From NCBI GenBank assembly GCA_019775845.1, contig JADQAV010000041.1, forward strand, positions 124,001-188,000: a DNA stretch of 64,000 nucleotides, written 5' to 3'. The DNA is from Myrmaecium sp. VS I D KN 1. Its lineage: Eukaryota; Ascomycota; Dothideomycetes; Valsariales; Valsariaceae. This document shows, in pieces, positions 34,583 through 49,944 of the stretch. Position 1 is the first letter of the stretch. Each line of letters begins with the position of its first letter. The translations under genes were made by a program, and so were the position numbers. The notes under the pieces were generated by a model, which was not told where the DNA came from, ran no database searches, and worked only from the letters and a program-made list of their open reading frames with translations.

Positions 34583-34864
34583 TCGTTGGGTTGGACCGTC
34601 GTTTGAGGGCTGGGCAATAACAAAGCGGGAGTTGAGCGCGCAAGGATACGGATCAACATTAAGTGTATATTTACCGAGGCTCTAGAGGAAAGGTACTACC
34701 TCTTCGAGCGTGTGCAGGCACGTCCTCTGCCTAATTTCAGGATGTGTTACGATGCTCCCGCCTCTCTTTTGTCGTTCTTTCTTGTCTGCACCGGCCTCCC
34801 TTGGTTACATAACTTGAGCAGAGTAACGAGACAATCAGGGCAGTTTCAAGAGGTAAGAGCGTTT

Positions 34865-36150
34865 TCATAACTTCTCTTTGTACTTCCATCCAAATCCGCT
34901 TTGGATGTCGACTTCATACTGATTCCCTCTTTTCCAGCCCATCCAGCGTTCCAAGACGTCTTCGCCGCCCTCTCCCGGCAACAAGCCGCTGCTGGACCAG
35001 CCGCTACCGGCCACACCGTTCCCCTGGCCCCGAACCGCAGGCTCGACATCATCCGTCGGCGCTTTGCGCTCGTCGATCGCCCGTCCGGGCGAGCGCTTCA
35101 GCGTGACCGCCGGCCTTTGCTGATATCCCGCAGCCTCCATCTCGTCGAGGCTCAGGACCGGTGTGCAACAGGCATCGGTACCCATAAAGATCTTCTCCCA
35201 CTCCGCCCTGCTCTTCTCCTTGAACTTCCTCTCAAACAACGCTCTCAGGCCAGGCCACGTCCTCCGATCCTCTCGCCGCCCCGACAGCTCGTCCTCCTTC
35301 ACGCCCAAGCCGTCCAGCAAGCTCCGGAAAAAGCGCGGCTCCAGCGCCCCGACCGCCACGAACCCGCCGTCCTTGGTCGCGTACGTGTCGTAGTACGGAC
35401 ACCCGCCGTCGAGCAAGTTCTCCCCGCGTGGCCGATCCCAGACGCGATGCCGCCGCGCCAGCCGCGGGAACGTCGCCAGCGCGCTCACGCCATCCACCAT
35501 GTTCGCCCCGACCACCTGGCCCTTCCCGTCACGCTGCCGGGCCACGAGCGCGAGCAGGATCGCGAGCGCGCACATGGCGCCGCCGCCGGCGAAGTCGGCC
35601 AGCAGGTTGGCCGGCGCGTACGGCGGCTCCCCGCGCCGGCCGAGCAGGCTCAGCGCGCCGGACGCGGCGAGGTAATTGATGTCGTGCCCGGCCATCGCGG
35701 CGTACGGTCCGTCCCGGCGGAAGCCCGTCAGCCGGGCGACGATCAGGCCCGGGTTGCGTCGCAGCATGTCGGCCGGCGCCAGGCCGAGCTTCTCCAAAAC
35801 CCCCGGACGGTAGGGGTCGATGACGACGTCGACGTGCGGGAGCAGCCGGCGGAGGAGTGCGAGCCCGGCGGCCGACCGGAGGTCCACGGCGATGGAGGCT
35901 TTGCGGCGAGTGAGCCGGTCCGGCGCTGGAGGGGGCGAGGAATGGTCGCTGCCGCTGGCGCGGTCGATGCGGAGGACGTCGGCGCCGTAGTCGGCCAGAA
36001 GGAGACTGGCGAAGGGACCTGGGAGGGGGGAAAACAGAAGTGCTTGCATCAGTCTGGGCGTCCGTCGGGGTAGGGAGGGAGGTCACCTGGAGCGAGTCCG
36101 GCAAATTCGAGGACGCGAAGGCCGTTGAGGGGTGGTGGGGAAAAGCTCAT
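34865..36150 (-). CDS. Class III CoA-transferase (alpha-methylacyl-CoA racemase-like)
   Basis: Exons 36150-36087 and 36018-34865, 405 aa. The N-terminus NGLRVLEFAGLAPGPFASLL, then LADYGADVLRIDR, is typical of the CaiB/BaiF family. KASIAVDLRS, LARRNPGLIV-like sequence (MLRRNPGLIVARLTGF) and DGPYAAMAGHDINYLAASG follow; the Asp of GHDINYLA is the expected catalytic residue. PANLLADFAGGG and YYDTYATKDGGFVAVGALEP match the AMACR subgroup, which epimerises 2-methylacyl-CoA in peroxisomes or mitochondria. The C-terminus ends YKEKL, which is a weak candidate for a peroxisomal PTS1-like end (not the canonical SKL). Divergent from UBC7. Confidence 0.9.
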
Positions 36151-36700
36151 GGTGTTTGGAGCGAGGGATTAGATCCGAAAAGAAAAAAATGACTTTTGAA
36201 AGACAGTAAGCATATAATGCGATGCGCAGGCGTGTGGGCAAGCAAAGTATCTAGTCTACATCTTTCTATTGCTCACAACCGCATCAAGCGGCCGATCAAG
36301 CGATGCGGAGAAGAAGGAAACGGCGGGGAAAGCGCGGCGGTGCAGCTGCAACCGAGGTTCAAGACTTTCGATCTTATCTAATCTTATCGAATCTTCAGTG
36401 GCTCATCCGTTCCGCTCCGCGGGCGGGGCTCTCTCACTCACTCTCTCCACACCGCCAAGGTACTACGTACGCCGAGTCGTCCCCATCGAAGCTTCCACGA
36501 ATACCTAATCGAACATAAAACAGCCCGCCCAACAACCAGCAACACCCGCACACGCATCCTCATCTCCATACCACCGTCGCGCTCGAGACATCCAGTCACC
36601 ATCGATACCCCGCACCCGCCATCATCCTCAGTGATACCCATACCTTCAAGAGAAACCCGCCACACACGCCCGCCTCCACCCTCCCCGACCACCAACCACC
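36151..36700. promoter_or_regulatory. Shared promoter region CoA-transferase / UBC7
   Basis: 550 bp between divergent starts; C/A-rich before the UBC7 start codon. No individual site claimed. Confidence 0.4.
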
Positions 36701-37201
36701 ATGTCCACCACCGCCGCCAAGCGTCTCTTCAAAGAATACAAAGCCCTCGCCTCCGACCCACCGGAGGGCATCACCGCCGGGCCGATCACGGAAGACGACC
36801 TGTTCACCTGGGAAGCGCTGATCCAAGGCCCGGACGGGACCGCCTTCGAAGGCGGCATCTTCCCGGCCACGCTCAAGTTCCCGGCCGACTACCCCCTCTC
36901 CCCGCCGACCATGACCTTCACCTGCGAGCTCTGGCACCCGAACGTCTACCACCCCTCGGGCGCGGTCTGCATCTCCATCCTGCACCCGCCCGGCGAGGAT
37001 CCGAACCGGTACGAGGAGGCGAGCGAGCGGTGGAGTCCGATTCAGAGCGTGGAGAAGATCCTGTTGAGCGTGATGAGCATGCTGGCCGAGCCGAACGATG
37101 AGTCCCCTGCGAATGTGGATGCGGCGCGCATGTGGCGCGAGGATCGGCCGCGGTTTGAGAAGGTCGTCAGGCAGAATGTGAGGAAGGCGTTGGGGTTGTG
37201 A
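36701..37201 (+). CDS. UBC7: Ubiquitin-conjugating enzyme E2, Ubc7/UBE2G2 type
   Basis: Single exon, 166 aa. E2 for ER-associated degradation; works at the ER membrane with Cue1 and the ligases Hrd1 and Doa10 in yeast. The UBC fold covers the whole protein: [53 protein letters not shown], then HPNVY. The active-site Cys lies in SGAVCISIL, and the acidic insertion after it ([17 protein letters not shown]) is diagnostic of Ubc7/UBE2G2 and Cdc34 types; the short C-terminus without a Cdc34 tail favours Ubc7. The ATG has a strong ACCACC context. Absence of introns is slightly unusual for this family in filamentous fungi. Confidence 0.96.
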   Translation: MSTTAAKRLFKEYKALASDPPEGITAGPITEDDLFTWEALIQGPDGTAFEGGIFPATLKFPADYPLSPPTMTFTCELWHPNVYHPSGAVCISILHPPGEDPNRYEEASERWSPIQSVEKILLSVMSMLAEPNDESPANVDAARMWREDRPRFEKVVRQNVRKALGL

Positions 37202-38722
37202 GGGGAGAGGGAGGAAGGAAGGAAGGAAGGAAGGAGGGAAGGCGAAAGCAATTCACTGCGGGACGAGGCCTTACCTTACTCGTGGCACGGAGTGGCCGAC
37301 GTGGTGAAAGTGATTGACGGGTCCCATCCAGATTGAGGAGATGGGGCATCCTCTTATTGACTTTTTCCCTTCCTCCTCCCTCATCCACCCTCCTTAGAAG
37401 CATTGCTGGCCAACACGGGCGATATCGAACGGATGATCATCATCATTATCAGGAGGCGTGGTGGGTCATGGTCTTCGAGAGCAATCCAAAGCGCGTTGAT
37501 TAAATGACGATGTGAGCCGACTCACCCATTCGTAGAGATAACGGCACGGGGGAAGAGTGGGAAGAAGAAGCGTGCAAGATACCACAGAAGAGCGGCAAAG
37601 CGAACGCATAGCGACAGAGTGATAAAGGAATAGAGTCCCCCACGTAGCTATCACATTATTTTTTTTTTTGGTAAATGAAACCATGCGATGTTGTATGCAT
37701 ATAGATATGTATCATATGTGCGCGCACGTGAAACCCCACCCTCAAGACGGAGTGAAAAAAAAGTTGAAATGCCAATCTCCAGATGCGAATGAGAGAAAAA
37801 AGAAAGAAAGGAGATGAGTGAACATCAGCGGAAAAAAGAAGAGGAAAAAAGGGAAAATGCAAAAGGTATGCATACAGCATGTGTAGAAACATGTGCCCAT
37901 GTCTAATAAAATGCCCAAAACTCAAAGCCAAAACCCAAGAGCCATGCGGGGATATACCAAGGCCAAGTAAGGGGCAAAGCAATGCAAGAGAGAAGGAGAG
38001 GCACGTTATAGGAATATCATCCGCTCTCTTCTGAGCTTATGTGTCGTTGGCAAAGAAAACTCGGTAAATATCGTGATTTTGAGGGGAAAGATGCAGAAGA
38101 ATTGTGTAAAGGGGCATTTCATGCTCGTTGTCGGTCGTTGGCCCAGACAAAAAGAGGAGGAAGGCGAGGCGTGTACGGAAAACACGGGTACCAGCACTAA
38201 ATGTGACCGTGGACCGGGGTTTGGCTCAAAAGCGCCGTGTAATCGGGAGTATGCCACTCAGGGGAAATGGGCTATGTGCAAGGTTCCGCGATTGCGGGAT
38301 CGGATAGCAGGAGCGGAGGGCCCCTCCGGTGTGATTGAAGCGGATGAGCTTTCTCATCATGTATCCCGGTAGCACTCAAGACGAGGGAGGGGCTCGCAAG
38401 CATGAGGGCCAGGGCAGCAATCCCAAGAGTATGCAGAAAAGAGAGGCTGCTGCAGGGTTTTATGTCGTGTCAGGGAAACCCAAAGTGTAACAGACGATGA
38501 CCATGCTGCTGCCAAGCAGCTGCATTCATGGATGAGGCGGGAGCCGAAGACAGGTGGTGGTGCGCAGGGATTCCGGCGGTCCATGGGGCGCATCCGAGAG
38601 GAAGGGTATTGAGGAGTGGCCGGGGAGGGCAAGAGGAGGACGGTAGGTTAGGGAGGGGGGTGAGGGAGGTGGCATGCGTGATCTCTGGTAGTGGATCCAC
38701 CATGTAGCACACCCTCGGCTCC
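37202..38722. other. Intergenic, convergent 3' ends
   Basis: 1.5 kb between the 3' ends of UBC7 and the small Ser-rich gene. A GGAA repeat lies at about 37212-37236, just after the UBC7 stop. No gene supported. Confidence 0.5.
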
Positions 38723-39016
38723 TTAACTCGCCGTCTTCTGAAGGAGGGCAATCTTATACTCCAGATACGCCTGCACGGCCGGGTCCAGCGCCGGCGGCTT
38801 CTGGGTGGCCTGGCTGAGGAAGGAAGGAGAGGAAGAAAAGGAAGGAACCAAAGGGGGATAAGAAGGCTCGGGCGAGCGAGTCGGGATCCCTTGGTTCCAA
38901 GAGTCGATGGAGGAGGCCTTGCTCAGAGTCAGGTACGGGTGCCGGGACGCGTCCGGGTTGGAGGACCTTCGGGAAGCGGCGCTGCTAGAAGCAGACGGAG
39001 TGGACGAGGAGGACAT
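38723..39016 (-). CDS. Small Ser-rich protein of unknown function
   Basis: Single exon, 97 aa. Ser makes up most of the first 20 residues. Two stretches look ordered or conserved: HPYLTLSKASSIDSWNQGI in the middle, and PALDPAVQAYLEYKIALLQK at the C-terminus, a short amphipathic helix. The start codon has an ATCATG context and no better upstream ATG. No family recognised. It is supported by length, composition that differs from the shadow frames around it, and a plausible C-terminal helix, but not by a known domain. Confidence 0.55.
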   Translation of the reverse strand: MSSSSTPSASSSAASRRSSNPDASRHPYLTLSKASSIDSWNQGIPTRSPEPSYPPLVPSFSSSPSFLSQATQKPPALDPAVQAYLEYKIALLQKTAS

Positions 39017-42000
39017 GATGAGGATGGCAAAAGTGGTGGCAGGAAATTCGGATGAGAATGAGAAAGAAGGTTCGACGACTTCACCTTGTCCTTGTCAACT
39101 CGAAGGTTTAGAAGAGAGATATGGACAGAACGGGAAAGAGGTGAGGGCGTGGATGATGATGCAGAGGAAGGATGCTGGATGGATGGTAGACGGGTGAAGG
39201 AAGAAGTGCTTCTTGTTGAGCGGTGACAAGAAGACCCATGGTCGCGACCTTATATGAATCAAGGCGGAGGAGATAAAGAAGAAGGAGAAGGAGAAGGAGC
39301 GGCGGTTAAGGTTAGCAGTCGGTGAAAGGAAACTGAAATTGTGAAAGGGAAGGGGCGACCTGAAGCGGCGGAGGCACGCCATGGTGGGAGAACAACCCAA
39401 CGTCAGGGCCGCGGTAGGCAGGAATCAAGGCGAAAATGTCAATTACTGAGGCGAGGAAGGTCCATATCGCACGATGGGTCACCGTGAGCAAGTGGGTAAT
39501 GGGCGGTGGGCGGTGGACAGTCGGGAAGATGTGCAGTGAGCAAGGCCGCTCCCTAGCAGCGGGCAACGAGCCTCAGTCCCGCCGAGCGCCCCGATCGTGG
39601 CGGCGGGAGCCAATGGCCAAGCGGACCGGGAGGTTGCAGGGGGCAGGGCGCCCAAGGCCAGCCGAGTGGCCTGAGAATCTTCCCCGGGGCTGGGCGTGGT
39701 GGGCCCTGCCAACTTCAGGGTTGACCTCAAACACCCCACGACCACGGGGCAACGCATGGTGGAAGCATGCCCTGTTCCGGTCAAGTGCGGCCAACCGGTG
39801 CAGGACGAAGAGGCGGAACAGGACAGGACGGGGAGGAAGTTTCGCGGAACAGGACACACAGAGAGAGAGGGAATGGTGCAGGACGTGGGGCCAGCGACGC
39901 GGAAAGTGACAAATTATCGCCGGCGGGTGATGACGAGCGAAGGAAGAGGGCGGTTGTCGGTCAGGTAGGAGGAGGCGGTAGCGGAGATGAGGGAAGTCGC
40001 CTGTGTAGTGTAGTGTGGTGTGGTGTAGTGTAGTGCGTGTAGTGCATGTAGTAGCTACACATGTGTGTGGTGTGGGGTGGTGTGCGTGTGTATGCGCGCG
40101 TGTATAACTTAGTAGCTGTGTTTGTAGTCTGTTCGTACTGTAGTGTGCACCTAGTGTAGTGAGTGTAGTGTATCCCTTACCTATCCAAGAGGTAACTGCT
40201 GATTCAGCGGCCGAAGAATCATAACAAGTGAAAGAAGAAGCGGAGGCTAAGGAGGAGGAGTAGCAGAGGAAGAGAGAGAGAAAGGGAGAGGGAGTGAGTG
40301 TGGTGATTCCAAATCAACTGCCGCGCCGCCCCGTTAGCGGGAGACTCCAGTTCACTCAGCGTGTGTTTCCGACGCCGGCGTGCCCGTTCCAAGTGTACCA
40401 GCGTGAGATACCGGGTGCAAGCGACCGGGCGAGAGCCAAAAAAAGTCCATGATGCAAGTCAAAGGTGCTCATGATCGCTATGCAAGACGGCTGGCGGCGG
40501 TCCAGCGATGCGGTGAGACGTGGGTTGGGGGTTGTTTGGGGAGGGGAGATGGAGGGGGAAGATGGGGAGAGGGAAGGCTTGGGGGGGATCTTCGTCAGGC
40601 TCGTGCCGGGCCCATGGCGGCTCATGGCGGCCCCATGGCGGCCTGGTAGCGGGCTGGTAGCGGCGCCATGGTGCTTGCCTTGACGGCACCAAGGCCGAGT
40701 TGCTGGAGATGTGACGATCCTGCAAGCGAGCAACCCAAACACATCTGATCAAATTAGCGCGACACGTCCCAAGGTCCTCTGGAGTGATTGCGGTGATTAT
40801 TATTCTTACCTATGTACGCTCTGGCTGGCTGCTGCATTCCCATGCTCCATTCCTTTCATCTTGACCAGACCTGGGTGTTGTCGATACAACAATGGATACT
40901 CTGTAAGGTACGTACCAAAGTTAGGCGCATCCTTCCTCCGCTAACTGGTAGCCGCTCGCTCCCCCACACATTCAGGGTTGGCCGGGCTCTCCAACTAGGT
41001 ATCACCCGCCCTAACTCACCAAGCAGCCGACCTGCTAAACCTAAGGTACCGTTCCCTTGTGAAACAGCACAACGCAGCGCCCTGGTATTTCTAATTCTTC
41101 AGCCCCATCCGCTGATCGGCCTCGCCGCCTCCGACCTTAACGTCGGCCTGTGGCTGCTGAGCCGCCGGTCGTTGGGCGGTGGGTGATCGTCCTGGGCTGC
41201 CCCCATCTCCCTTGCAACCCCATCCCCCCTCCGTCACCAACTGAACACCCACCCCTTCCCCGAGCGTTGGACCCTGCAGACCGATCTAGGATCCAGGTGC
41301 AAATCTTTTCTGGAAACCTTCCTTCAAATCTGTAGGACCACATCTCCGGAAAATCTTTCGGAGCAAGCTCGCGAGCCCGAGTCCAATGAGGGGGCTGACA
41401 AAATCAAAAATAAAATAACCGTCTCCCTCTTGCCCATCTCCCTCGTCCGCCGGCGCACGGGATTACATCATCCATTCCCCCACCACCTCATCACCCTGCC
41501 AGAGCTTCCCGACCGGAGATGCCACCCGAAACGGTATCGGTGCGTCTCTATCCTCTGACAGCTCTGCGCCAAACAGGGGAAAGGCTTTCGATCGGAGCTC
41601 CACCCCTCGCCCTCCCGGTTTCCGAATCCTAACCGTGCCACGATTTGGATGAGGTGGGGACTTGCGTTGGCGGAGTCGCTGAGGCTTCTGTATGGGCCTG
41701 CATACGCGAGCTTGGAGCCTGGTCCAGACGATTTCAAATACGCTCGCACAGTACACAGATATCACGACTTCGGCTTCCCTTCCGCTGGTCCACTTTGAGA
41801 TCCTTCAGGTTAACGAGGAGCCAGTCATCGTTTCGAGGGGATCTCCGTCCCAAGAGACCAAATCCTTTGCTATGAAGCGAGACCGGTCAAGCCCGGGGCT
41901 CTGATCTCAGCAGGTCGCAGAGTAAGGTATCGAGTGATACTCGTTACATGGCTTCAGGTCTGCCGACGAGCTCCTTTGGTCGAACGGGCAAGAAGACCTT

Positions 42001-42998
42001 CGATTTGTATTAGATATCTCGTTAGTATCTATGTTTGGCATGTAAACAAACATGCGTCGTCATACATGCCAGCCTTGGTCTCATCAAGCGAACATCCGAC
42101 CAATCACACCAATTCTCGAAGAAATCTCAGGAGGTCGGTGTCGATTAGAGGCGCTCTCTGGAAACTACACGCCTAGTTCCTCTTCGTGTATGACGGCATA
42201 GACATGGCAGTCGTTCAGGTGGTACCTAACGTTGAACATCGGCAGATGAAAGCCAGCGCGTCCTCTCTCCGCAGGGATAGCCCCGGCTGCAGATTTGTCC
42301 CGCACAGGTAGGGCTGGAAGTCTCTTAGACCTTGACGTGAAACCCGAAAAGTAAGCCCCGAATCCCCTCCATATACTCTAAGTGATGAAATGGCTGGGCC
42401 AGAATCGCATTGCGGATTTAACTGAGCCTGTGATCCTGGCTGACATTTACTCACAGATGTTCCGAGGAAAATATTCTTATGTGAGATAGAGCTGACGGGA
42501 GCTCGATACCAAGGTCTGCCACAAACAAGCGCCAGAGGAGCGGTTCTCGAAAGAATCTCGGTAGGCGCCGGAGTACGTGTCTACGCTGTAGATTGATCGC
42601 CGAGACCTGAATCATGAATTGTCAGAGTGGCACTGAAACATCAGGCCATCGACGGCGGTCAGCACGCTTAGTCATGTCAGAGAATCGCTTCACCAGAGCA
42701 GGATTTCAGAGCTTCCCAAATAGGTAATCCGAATGGAAGCATAATGGGCTTAGATATCTGGCCCGTGGCTGGGATGTGCAGTCTGTTCTAGAGGTCTCAG
42801 GTTCGCGTCCATTAGAGTTGTCAGCGGGTACACTGCGGTGGTATACTCAGCTCCGACAAAAAGCCAACACAAAGTAAGGTAAATACGATGCTCTCATTTG
42901 TCAAAGCTCCCCATAAAAAATCTCAGAACGTCGTATGGCAGTCGTGTACCTTCTCTAATCATCCACAGCCGAATCCAACGCCGACCACCGATTTTCAT
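39017..42998. other. Long gene-free region
   Basis: 4 kb without a gene I can support. It includes a GT/TAG-rich low-complexity stretch (40005-40170) and clustered CATGGCGGC-like repeats (about 40612-40672). Open frames of 60-157 codons occur on both strands but show no domain, no codon bias and no splice-linked continuation. Confidence 0.5.
40005..40170. repeat. GTGTAGT-type low-complexity tract
   Basis: G/T-rich imperfect tandem of GTGTAGT, GTGTGGT and GTGCGTGTAGT units. The pattern resembles a degenerate minisatellite. Confidence 0.7.
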
Positions 42999-43849
42999 TT
43001 ACACGTAGCCTGGAGGTCTTATTAGTCAAACGTTCCAGGATGGCCTTTGCTAGGTTCCAATTACCTTTCCTGGCTCCCTGGAAGAAGAACCTAACAATGA
43101 AGACTTGAAGAGCCGCCATTGTAACCATCATCAAGCTCTCAATTATGGAGAAATTAAGAATCCTACGCTCGGTGCTGCGGACAGTGCTGAAGTTTCTGTT
43201 CTCCCTCGTTCGGAAGTATTTCTGTTGCCGGTTGATAGTGGAAAGCTGGGCGGAGATCTTGAGAATGGACTCTTCGAGGACGGAGGTCTGTTCGGGATTG
43301 GCGCCCTGCTTAGAGGGAAGCGAGGCGCGGAGTTCTTCGTTCTCAACCTGTTGAAGACGTAAGGGTGATTAGTTGGCCGGCCCACAGGGCTGCGCGACTT
43401 CCGCCGCGGCGTTTATTGAGTATCGATGCGCGAGCGCCGCTTACCGCAATTTCAAAGTCCACTATCTTCTCCGCGAACGTAGACATCTCATTGTTAAAGC
43501 AAAATCGATATTCACCGACATCCTGGGCAGTGAAGACGAAATCACCCTGACGCTCCTTCGACCCATCCATTATAACTTTCTCGTTGGGACCAACGACCGA
43601 ATAGTCAACATCGAAAGAGCCTCCAGATTGGACCTAGAATTTCAATTAGCCGCAGACCTCTGCCATATATTGGGCTAATTTAGGGTGTCTTCTTACAGCA
43701 AAGTAGAAAGCGACTTTAGCTCCCTTGTTGTTCACCCACGTGAAGAAGCACGACTTCTCGTTGGCGGAGAGCTTGTATGTGAGGGCTGTGCCGGAAACGG
43801 CAGCAGAGAAAAAAGCCAGCAGGCTTGACAGTAGCAACGCGGCGTGCAT
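42999..43849 (-). CDS. p24/emp24 family cargo receptor
   Basis: Exons 43849-43697, 43633-43445, 43347-43065 and 43009-42999, 211 aa. Type I membrane protein of COPII/COPI vesicles between ER and Golgi. Signal peptide: MHAALLLSSLLAFFSAAVSG. GOLD domain: LTYKLSANEKSCFFTWVNN, then AKVAFYFAVQSGGSFDVDYS, and DVGEYRFCFNNEMSTFAEK with the two disulfide Cys (CFF and CFN). A coiled coil with RTRENRNFSTVRSTERRI precedes the single membrane span (SIIESLMMVTMAALQVFIV) and the short cytosolic tail RFFFQGARKGYV. This resembles the p24-gamma (Erp2/3/4-like) group more than Emp24 or Erv25. The final exon holds only 11 nt and supplies the last residues and stop; reading past the exon-3 donor gives no family-like end. 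Confidence 0.92.
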
Positions 43850-44471
43850 GCTGGCGAGCTTGGGGCGGATTGGCGTGCTAAGGTTGACTTCGAGGGTTGT
43901 TGACGTCCGACCCTCGATGCAAGTTGTCCGGACCTCAAGGAGAAGGGTCTCGCCAAAACGTTGATCCGTTGTCGTTGCCTGATACCTGAGGCTCACTTAG
44001 CGAGCCACGAGGCTGGTCGGGTGGTCGGCTATTACTTTTCCAGAAACATTGCTGGAAGCTGAGGTGTGCTATGATGCCATCTCGTAATCTTATACGGTAG
44101 AAAATATGGCAAAGGGCCGTAATCCAACCCATCAAGCAGAATATCATCTTCATAACAAATCACGCCGGAACACTCAACAACGATAGTGGTGCGTACTAGT
44201 ATCTGGTTCGAATCCTTATAGTAGCATGAAAAGTGTAAGCAGATTTTTCCAGAGGCAATGATAAATATAGCCACTAGTGAAAAGGAAGAGACACCGGATT
44301 TAACCCATTCCGTTCATACAGTCCTTTGGAAGGGTTCGACAACCAGTGGAGCTGCAATTACTAATTGCAACCGTCTGCAATGTACTGCTACCTGATGCGC
44401 AAGCGCAACATGACTGACCGGAAAACACCAAAGTGGTACGCCTAGAGACAATAAAGCGGGAACCTCATGGT
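43850..44471. other. Intergenic
   Basis: 622 bp upstream of the p24 gene. The upstream open extension of the p24 frame to 43996 is not family-like. Nothing further supported. Confidence 0.5.
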
Positions 44472-45251
44472 CTAAATGGCGGATTCGCCGGATAGGAAAG
44501 GCACATCAGCCTCGGTGAGAGTCTCTCCTTGCTGGAAAGCCTCCTGCTCAGCCTTTAAAGCCTCTAACGCGCTTCCCAGCATATCGATGGGCATGGGATG
44601 GTGTGGGTTAACATGGAAGGGCCCGGAGAGCGCGAAACAACTGGGGATCCGCACCTTCGACCTCAGGAACTCTTGTCTCATCCAATTACGGACTGTTGAG
44701 CGGTCATAGATCCATCTACCCTCATTCCAGTCGCGGAGCGAGTAATCCCACTGCTTCCAGGTCTTGTCGTCCGTGGGCTTGACGGCGACTCGGAAATGTT
44801 TGAGATTCGGCATTGCCCCTGAAGAAATCAGGAAGTTGCATGCCGTGACAGATTCGAGGACAATTGCTCGAGGGAGTGTATGTATCGAATGAGAATGGAG
44901 GTAAAGGAGATGTAGCTTTTGGATCCGTGACTGGTAGCGAGGGGGAAATTTGCGGTCCATTATGGACGAAATCGTATCTTTTGTGAGAACTTCGTCGACT
45001 TTGAACCAGAACTCATTCAGTTCGTAAAAGAGCGGGGTTGCTTCCACATGCAACTGACGGCATGTGGTCATAAGGCCTGACCAAGAATCACACACGTGTA
45101 TGCCCGCCAGATCAATTTCAACCTTCGAGGTCAATGCGAAACGGTAGATCATATCGCGGAGTTCTCGAGGCAGATCTAGGAAACTGATGGCCGGCGTGGC
45201 CTTCGCCGATGGCTGCCATTTGGCCAGACTTTCTGAACGGGTTGTGGCCAT
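44472..45251 (-). CDS. F-box/2EXR-like protein of unknown function
   Basis: Single exon, 259 aa from the ATG at 45251. The segment ISFLDLPRELRDMIYRFAL near residue 25 is the F-box-like/2EXR signature common in fungal multigene families, followed by GLMTTCRQLHVEATPLFYEL, the typical second helix pair. The rest (RIQKLHLLYLHSHSIH, LKHFRVAV) has beta-strand-rich character. Such proteins may be substrate adaptors of SCF ligases, but most are uncharacterised. A 39-residue upstream extension to 45368 is open but not typical. Confidence 0.75.
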   Translation of the reverse strand: MATTRSESLAKWQPSAKATPAISFLDLPRELRDMIYRFALTSKVEIDLAGIHVCDSWSGLMTTCRQLHVEATPLFYELNEFWFKVDEVLTKDTISSIMDRKFPPRYQSRIQKLHLLYLHSHSIHTLPRAIVLESVTACNFLISSGAMPNLKHFRVAVKPTDDKTWKQWDYSLRDWNEGRWIYDRSTVRNWMRQEFLRSKVRIPSCFALSGPFHVNPHHPMPIDMLGSALEALKAEQEAFQQGETLTEADVPFLSGESAI

Positions 45252-46190
45252 GCTGGTCGTGCGGTGCGATGCTGTAGTAACCGGCGAATGAAGACGGCAA
45301 CAGTGCACTGAATCAGTAGTCTTTCCAATTCTTCTAATAGGTAGCAGCCAGGTTACTCGAGGGACCACGATGCGAAGATGCGCAGCTTCACCGATGCTTT
45401 TGGTTTATGCTGAGCAAGGATAAGTACTCAAGACAAACTTGATGGGAATGCTCGGCAGTATTCAATTAAGCGGAGAAATTGATACTGTACAGTGTATACA
45501 CGATCATATAAGTACACAGTGAGAGTAGCGTCAGCATCTCGGAAAGCACCTAGAGGGGAAGTCGTTCACGGGTTGAGGTCGCCTTGACGCCGGAAAATCC
45601 TATAAGCCGCGGAACTTGATATCGTTTTATATAGTGATATAGGAGGAGCGCTCCCTATGCCATCCTAAAAGAAACTTCCAAGACATATAGTAGCTAGGAG
45701 TATGACAGGAAAAGGCACATATAGGAGCGTAAGCTCGCCGTAAACATCATGGTAAGCCCGCTTTACTAGGAAACACCCATAACCTTGCGCATCCGCCTAA
45801 TCAAAGCACGAAGAATCTAGAGTGACGCAACCAGGTATCCCGAATCCCAAGCCGACGGCCAACCATCTGGCTACAGTATAGTCTATCAATCTCGTACACT
45901 TTCCTCGAGGATGCATTGCGCGACGCGGTGACCACCTTGCATCACTTACAACCAAACGCCATGTTGTTGTTGTTGTCTATGCACATTATCCGACAATGTA
46001 CGAGAAGTGTCCGCCCAAGGTACTAGTATGTCGTGCTGAAACAACTAATAGTTACATAATTCATGGATGTCCCTTCAGCGACCCGGATCTAGCTCGTCTG
46101 GTGGATTGGTGGATGAGTGGACGCACAGCTCGAATAGACAGATTCATCGGTGGCGCTGTTGACTATGTCATTAGCATACCATGATGGCGA
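45252..46190. other. Intergenic
   Basis: 939 bp upstream of the F-box-like gene and downstream of the deubiquitinase gene. A GTT repeat lies at about 45961-45976. No gene supported. Confidence 0.5.

Positions 46191-49944
<3,754 letters not shown>

Noticed and set aside
42750-42835. Possible tRNA around GGTTCGCGTCC
   Set aside because: T-stem and acceptor-stem pairing fail, so it does not fold as a cloverleaf.
44205-44225. tRNA B-box-like GGTTCGAATCC
   Set aside because: The flanking bases do not form a T stem, and no A box or acceptor stem pairing lies at the right distance.
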